Origin: Spinellus fusiger
Lineage: Eukaryota; Mucoromycota; Mucoromycetes; Mucorales; Phycomycetaceae
Length of the DNA: 64,000 nt
Direction: 5' to 3'
Assembly (NCBI GenBank): GCA_025094145.1
Contig: JALLLS010000070.1
Coordinates: forward strand, 62,001 to 126,000
The notes under the pieces were generated by a model that did not search any database, was not told the origin of the DNA, and saw only the letters and a list, made by a program, of their open reading frames with translations. Positions 60,101 through 64,000 of the stretch are shown here, piece after piece; within the stretch, counting starts at the first letter, position 1, and the number at the start of each line of letters is the position of its first letter. The position numbers were made by a program, and so were the translations under genes.

Positions 60101-63100
60101 GGGTCAATACGAAGTGCACATGAATTCCAGTCACAGGGCCTTTCCTTGATTGATACGACAGGTGCATTAACGCCTGTTCCATTTTATCCCAACACTGCCA
60201 AGCCTTCTATTATTACTGCAGGCGCCTTTTGGAATAATCCTACCAATAATAATGCCACTGTCACTATTGTGGGGGGTACATTTGAATTGTCAAGTACAGT
60301 TAGTAACATTGCCCTGTATGAAAATCAAACCTGGAGTGGTATTGCTATGGACTGGCAAGGAAATGTGACCCATATTGCTGTAGAAGATAATTATTTGTAC
60401 ATGGCAGGAGAATTCAGTGGTGGTGAGTCTGGGCGTCATTTGTTAATGTATGATCTTTTGAAAAAGACACCGGTTTCTATTCCGGATTTGCAAGGTGAGT
60501 TGAGTTTGTGTTGATAGAAAATAGCGTAGATTATTATTATTATTATTATTATTATAACAATAACAATAACAATAACAATAATCCCTCATTTTTAATAGCA
60601 CCTGGGAATGGCGTGGTGAATATCAACGTCATTCGCTCAAATCCTGTGGCATCTGGTATTGTTGTGGGTGGAAACTTTCAAATGGCAGGTGCTGTAGACT
60701 GCAAAGGTGTCTGTGCCTTTAATGCTGATCAAAATCAGTGGTCAGGGTTTGGTGATAGTATGACAGGCAATGTAGCCGATCTGACATTTACAGAGGTAGG
60801 TTGGAATATCAGTACTTATTAAAGGGAAAATAAACTATAGACTAACCATACATTGTAGCTAGCACTTATTGTTGCTGGGGACCTGAAAGTAAATGGTGCT
60901 TCTGTTCCAGTAGCAGAATACAACTACCAATTGGATCAATGGACCTCGTTTAGTTTTCAATCGGTAGCTGATGGTACAGCCATCACTTCATCTGCACTCT
61001 CCTATGATGATATCAACAAGAAGATCTATATTGCTGGACAGTAAATATTACTATGGGCACCTAGAATGACAATAACTCATTATTGGAATAGATCTGCCAC
61101 TGCGGCCTACTTGAATATTTGGGATGAAGAGAAACTTGTAGTCTCTGGTAAATAGGCACTTTATTGAAGACATTTACAGAACAACTAAACCTTTCTTCTA
61201 CTATCAATAGAAAACAAACTCGGTCCTGGTAGCATGATTAACCAAATGGCCAATTTCCAGACTGTTCCAGACAGTGCTCAAGCTTCTTTAATAAAATCTG
61301 CTATTGTTCGTGCTGATGTAGGAAATACTTTGATCAGTGGCTCTGGAGTTTTGCTGGTCACTGGCTACCTGAATCTTGGTGACAAGGGCAATGTCAGTGC
61401 TGCTTTTTTTGATGGTACAAACTGGACCCCCTATCTTGTCTCTTCTTCTGCTGATGGTTCATTAAGCACACTCGGAAGTACCTTTTATGTGCCTTCTAGC
61501 ATTACTCTGCAGCTAAAACGTAAGCCATCATCTGAATTATAGTAATATTATATTTACCTCTTGTTTTCATAGGCTATCTTGCTCAATCTATTGTACTTGC
61601 AATATCTTTCTTTGCTGGGTTTGGCATTGTACTCTTTATTATTGCTTGTGCCTTGACAGTACTTTTCTTTAGAAGAAAGAAGGAAATCAGAATATCACCC
61701 TCTGCTAACCCTGTATCTTACTATGGAAAACCACCACGCAGCCCACAGTCTTTACTCGACATGCTTGCCTCAGAAGAGGAAGTGAAGAGAGGCTCAATGA
61801 TGAATGGCGGCAGCTTTACAGGCCCTGTTAGCAGGTACTCTATCTTATCCCAATATCGACACTCGAGTCATGAGATGATACAAACAACCTCTACCCTTGG
61901 ACCTATGATGAAGAGTGTATCGACCGCTTCTTTCAATGGATCCGGACGTCCAATAGTTGAACCCTCTAGTTTAAGTCAGTATGATAATATCGCACCTGGA
62001 TTTACAGCTACACAACAACCCAGCTTAAATACTCCATCAGCCTATAGTTCTTTCAATCAGATGAATGGATCTCACCAGACACTACAATCTGGTTACTCTT
62101 ACAATCCTTTCCGAGCTTCTGCTATTGGTGTTACCGTGAGCACTGAGCAACCTTATGGAGAAGTATTTAGCTCCCAAGGAATGACTAAATCATTCACGCA
62201 AAATTCAGGCACCAGCACCTACAATCAAGCTTCTGCTAAATCACCATTGACGAGAGAATTATCAGTATCAGGCACCACTGATCCGAGCGCAGAAGGACCT
62301 TTTGGTGGTCTTTCTCCCAGACCCACTTCAGCTACCTCTTCCATGTCAGGAACTACGACCGCTATTGTGTCTTATCTTAATGCAGCACCAGCGAACACAA
62401 AGAATATATCACACCCTCTGCCTTCCTCTTCAATAAAAGAAGTCAATCAGTCATCGACTTTTGGAAAGAACTCCCCTGCTATTATCAATGCAGCAGTATC
62501 CAGTGCAGCAGCAGCAGCAACGACAACGACAACGACAACAACAACAAAAGTAGCAGCAATAGCAACGGCGACCATGCCATTGACACACCAGTCTACACCC
62601 TCCTCTGAATTGACTCAACCAGTGGTCTATAATAATATAGCATTGCCTGTCACTAGTCATGATACAGCTGCCCTGTCTTCCCAGGCACCAAGCCAGTTCG
62701 GACATTCTGTCACTTATGGACACGTTATGCCATTAGTAGCCTCGTCAACTCTTGAATCCATTCATTTGGGGGATAGTGATTCACTTGGAAATCGCAGTGT
62801 TATGATGCCATCTGTAGCCAGTACGGTTGAAATTGCCGTTCCTAAAGCACGTGAAGTGAGCCAAATGGCGATGTACTACAATATTGTCTCAGACTATGCT
62901 AATAACGAAGACACACTACCACATGAAGAACGCTATATTGATCAACGATTCACTCAAAACAACTCAATGGATGCTGCTAATGGCAACACTCCTTCAGAGG
63001 CGTGTGCTACCAACAACATGGGCCATAATGCAACCTTTGAGACTATTTTGCCTGTCATATCAAGTGCAGCTGTTGTTGGTATGAATCTCTCAATTCCTTA

Positions 63101-64000
63101 CACTCAAGCCTTCACCCCATCCAATAAGACAGGACAGACTTTAAGTGTAAACCATAGTGGACTTCCCATAGCCAATGCTCATGTTCTTTCTCAGTCACAG
63201 AAAGACAAAATGGGCCAAACTATCACCTTTAGTAATTTGTCAGCCTCAGCTCCAGTCAAGGCAACATTAATGCCAGTAATAGTAGATGGAACAGACGTAT
63301 TAGTTAGCTCTTCATCGAAAGAGTTGAAGTCTCTTCCTGTAATATCTCTGAACGATGGACCTAGTAGAAGAGTACCAACCACAGTAGGAAGCTCAGCTAC
63401 TGCACCTACAGTGGTAGTGAGAGATATGTCAGACACGAATTTCAACCAGCCTCACTACATCAACAGTAATGATCACGACATGTACACTGCACCTATGGCA
63501 CAGTCTACTCATTATTATAGATCCCAGCCTTCTCAGCCCAAGACGATGGCTCACAATGCCACATTCAACTATATTGCACCAGCAGAACCTGTTCTTGCCT
63601 CTTCCAGTGTATCTTTTACAAACTCTGCTCAGGACCACAAAAGATCCTTGTATGGCCATGAGCCTATGCCTTCTCATACTTCGTCTCAAATGCTGTCCGC
63701 CGACATGAATATCTCAAAATCAAATATCAAACCCTCTACCATACAATGGACAGATGAGAACTCAGCCCAAAAAGCAGTTGGAACAGCTAGAGTCGTGCCT
63801 ATTATTGTGGCAGGACATAATGAGGACACAAGAAATCCGAGTGAAAGAATGTACCGCAAAAGTCATGAACATATCAAGGTCAACCTCAACACACCAGAAC
63901 CTGCCTCTGTGCGCTGGACCAATACTTCAGTAAGCAATGTGGTGGGTACTTCCATGGTCAATCCTGCTACTCTCTCCATGTACTCGGACGACTTTTCCAT
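57152..64000 (+). CDS. RAX2: RAX2-type cortical polarity marker, 3' end outside window
   Basis: Type I membrane glycoprotein. In yeast Rax2 marks bud sites with Rax1, and in hyphal fungi it affects tip polarity. Twelve exons fit in phase: 57152-57868, 57928-58124, 58246-58472, 58735-59304, 59398-59592, 59662-59765, 59870-60494, 60599-60795, 60859-61040, 61092-61147, 61211-61519 and 61573 to the window end. A signal peptide (VGLGWLWLLFYLCHTTP) leads into a large beta-propeller-like ectodomain with repeated units such as LYIGGEFSLTG, VYVGGLF, VYLGGDFSNTVNG, VYFGGAFSGLANN and GIVVGGNFQMAG, rich in N-glycosylation sites. One transmembrane helix (SIVLAISFFAGFGIVLFIIA) lies near residue 1,135. The last exon then stays open for about 780 more codons, a Ser/Thr-rich cytoplasmic tail that is still incomplete at base 64000. 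At least 1,935 residues in total. Confidence 0.9.
58511..58680 (+). repeat. TTTTATCTA minisatellite in RAX2 intron 3
   Basis: About seventeen 10-base TATTTTATCT units, the last few degenerate, filling most of the 262-nt intron 58473-58734. They generate a repetitive open frame (YFIYFIYFI) that is not coding. Confidence 0.9.
60532..60582 (+). repeat. (TTA)n/(AACAAT)n tract in RAX2 intron 7
   Basis: ATT trinucleotide run followed by AACAAT units inside the intron 60495-60598. Confidence 0.85.

Noticed and set aside
62451..62723. Cys-rich minus-strand frame
   Set aside because: Antisense of the alanine/threonine repeat in the RAX2 tail (GCA/ACA read as TGC/TGT).

Overview
This window is nuclear DNA from a filamentous fungus, most likely an early-diverging one (Mucoromycota, Mucorales-like). 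The evidence is: genes split by short GT-AG introns (about 50-130 nt), a front-end cytochrome-b5 delta-6 fatty-acid desaturase of the Mortierella/Mucor type, a Zn2Cys6 regulator, fungal RAX2, BPL1, XPT1 and VPS13 orthologues, and AT-rich intergenic DNA full of decayed DNA transposons and TnpB-like (Fanzor) relics. Assignment below phylum is inference.

Layout. 0.5-6.3 kb is a compact gene block: XPT1 (purine salvage), RPL38, a LisH-CTLH protein (minus) and a monocarboxylate-type MFS transporter. 6.3-16.1 kb is an AT-rich island with no intact gene. It holds three inverted-repeat pairs, fragments of one repeat family carrying Fanzor-like coding remnants, and a degraded zinc-finger transposon-type gene. 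At 16.2-17.6 kb sits the intact delta-6 desaturase, followed by a small reading frame broken by two in-frame stops. 18.3-29.1 kb is a second repeat island with a decayed Fanzor gene (about 20.4-20.9 kb), and two complete but dead Tc1/mariner-type elements with TA target duplications (23.75-24.96 and 26.56-27.92 kb).

From 29.2 to 64 kb the DNA is gene-dense again: mitochondrial aspartyl-tRNA synthetase, VPS13 (12 kb, bridge-type lipid transfer protein), a Zn2Cys6 transcription factor and a long coiled-coil protein all lie on the minus strand. They are followed by a small membrane protein (plus), BPL1 (minus) and a RAX2-type polarity marker (plus) that runs off the window with an unusually long cytoplasmic tail.

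The genes are not an operon or biosynthetic cluster; they are ordinary housekeeping, lipid, polarity and regulatory genes separated by two transposon graveyards. The most interesting material is the Fanzor-related repeat family (copies near 9, 12.5 and 21 kb, two of them almost identical), the transition-type nonsense mutations shared by the dead elements, and the RAX2 tail. No intact novel system was found; the Fanzor copies look inactive. Splice sites were read by eye; those of XPT1, RPL38, the desaturase and RAX2 are phase-consistent throughout, while those of VPS13, the synthetase, the transcription factor and the coiled-coil gene are only partly resolved.
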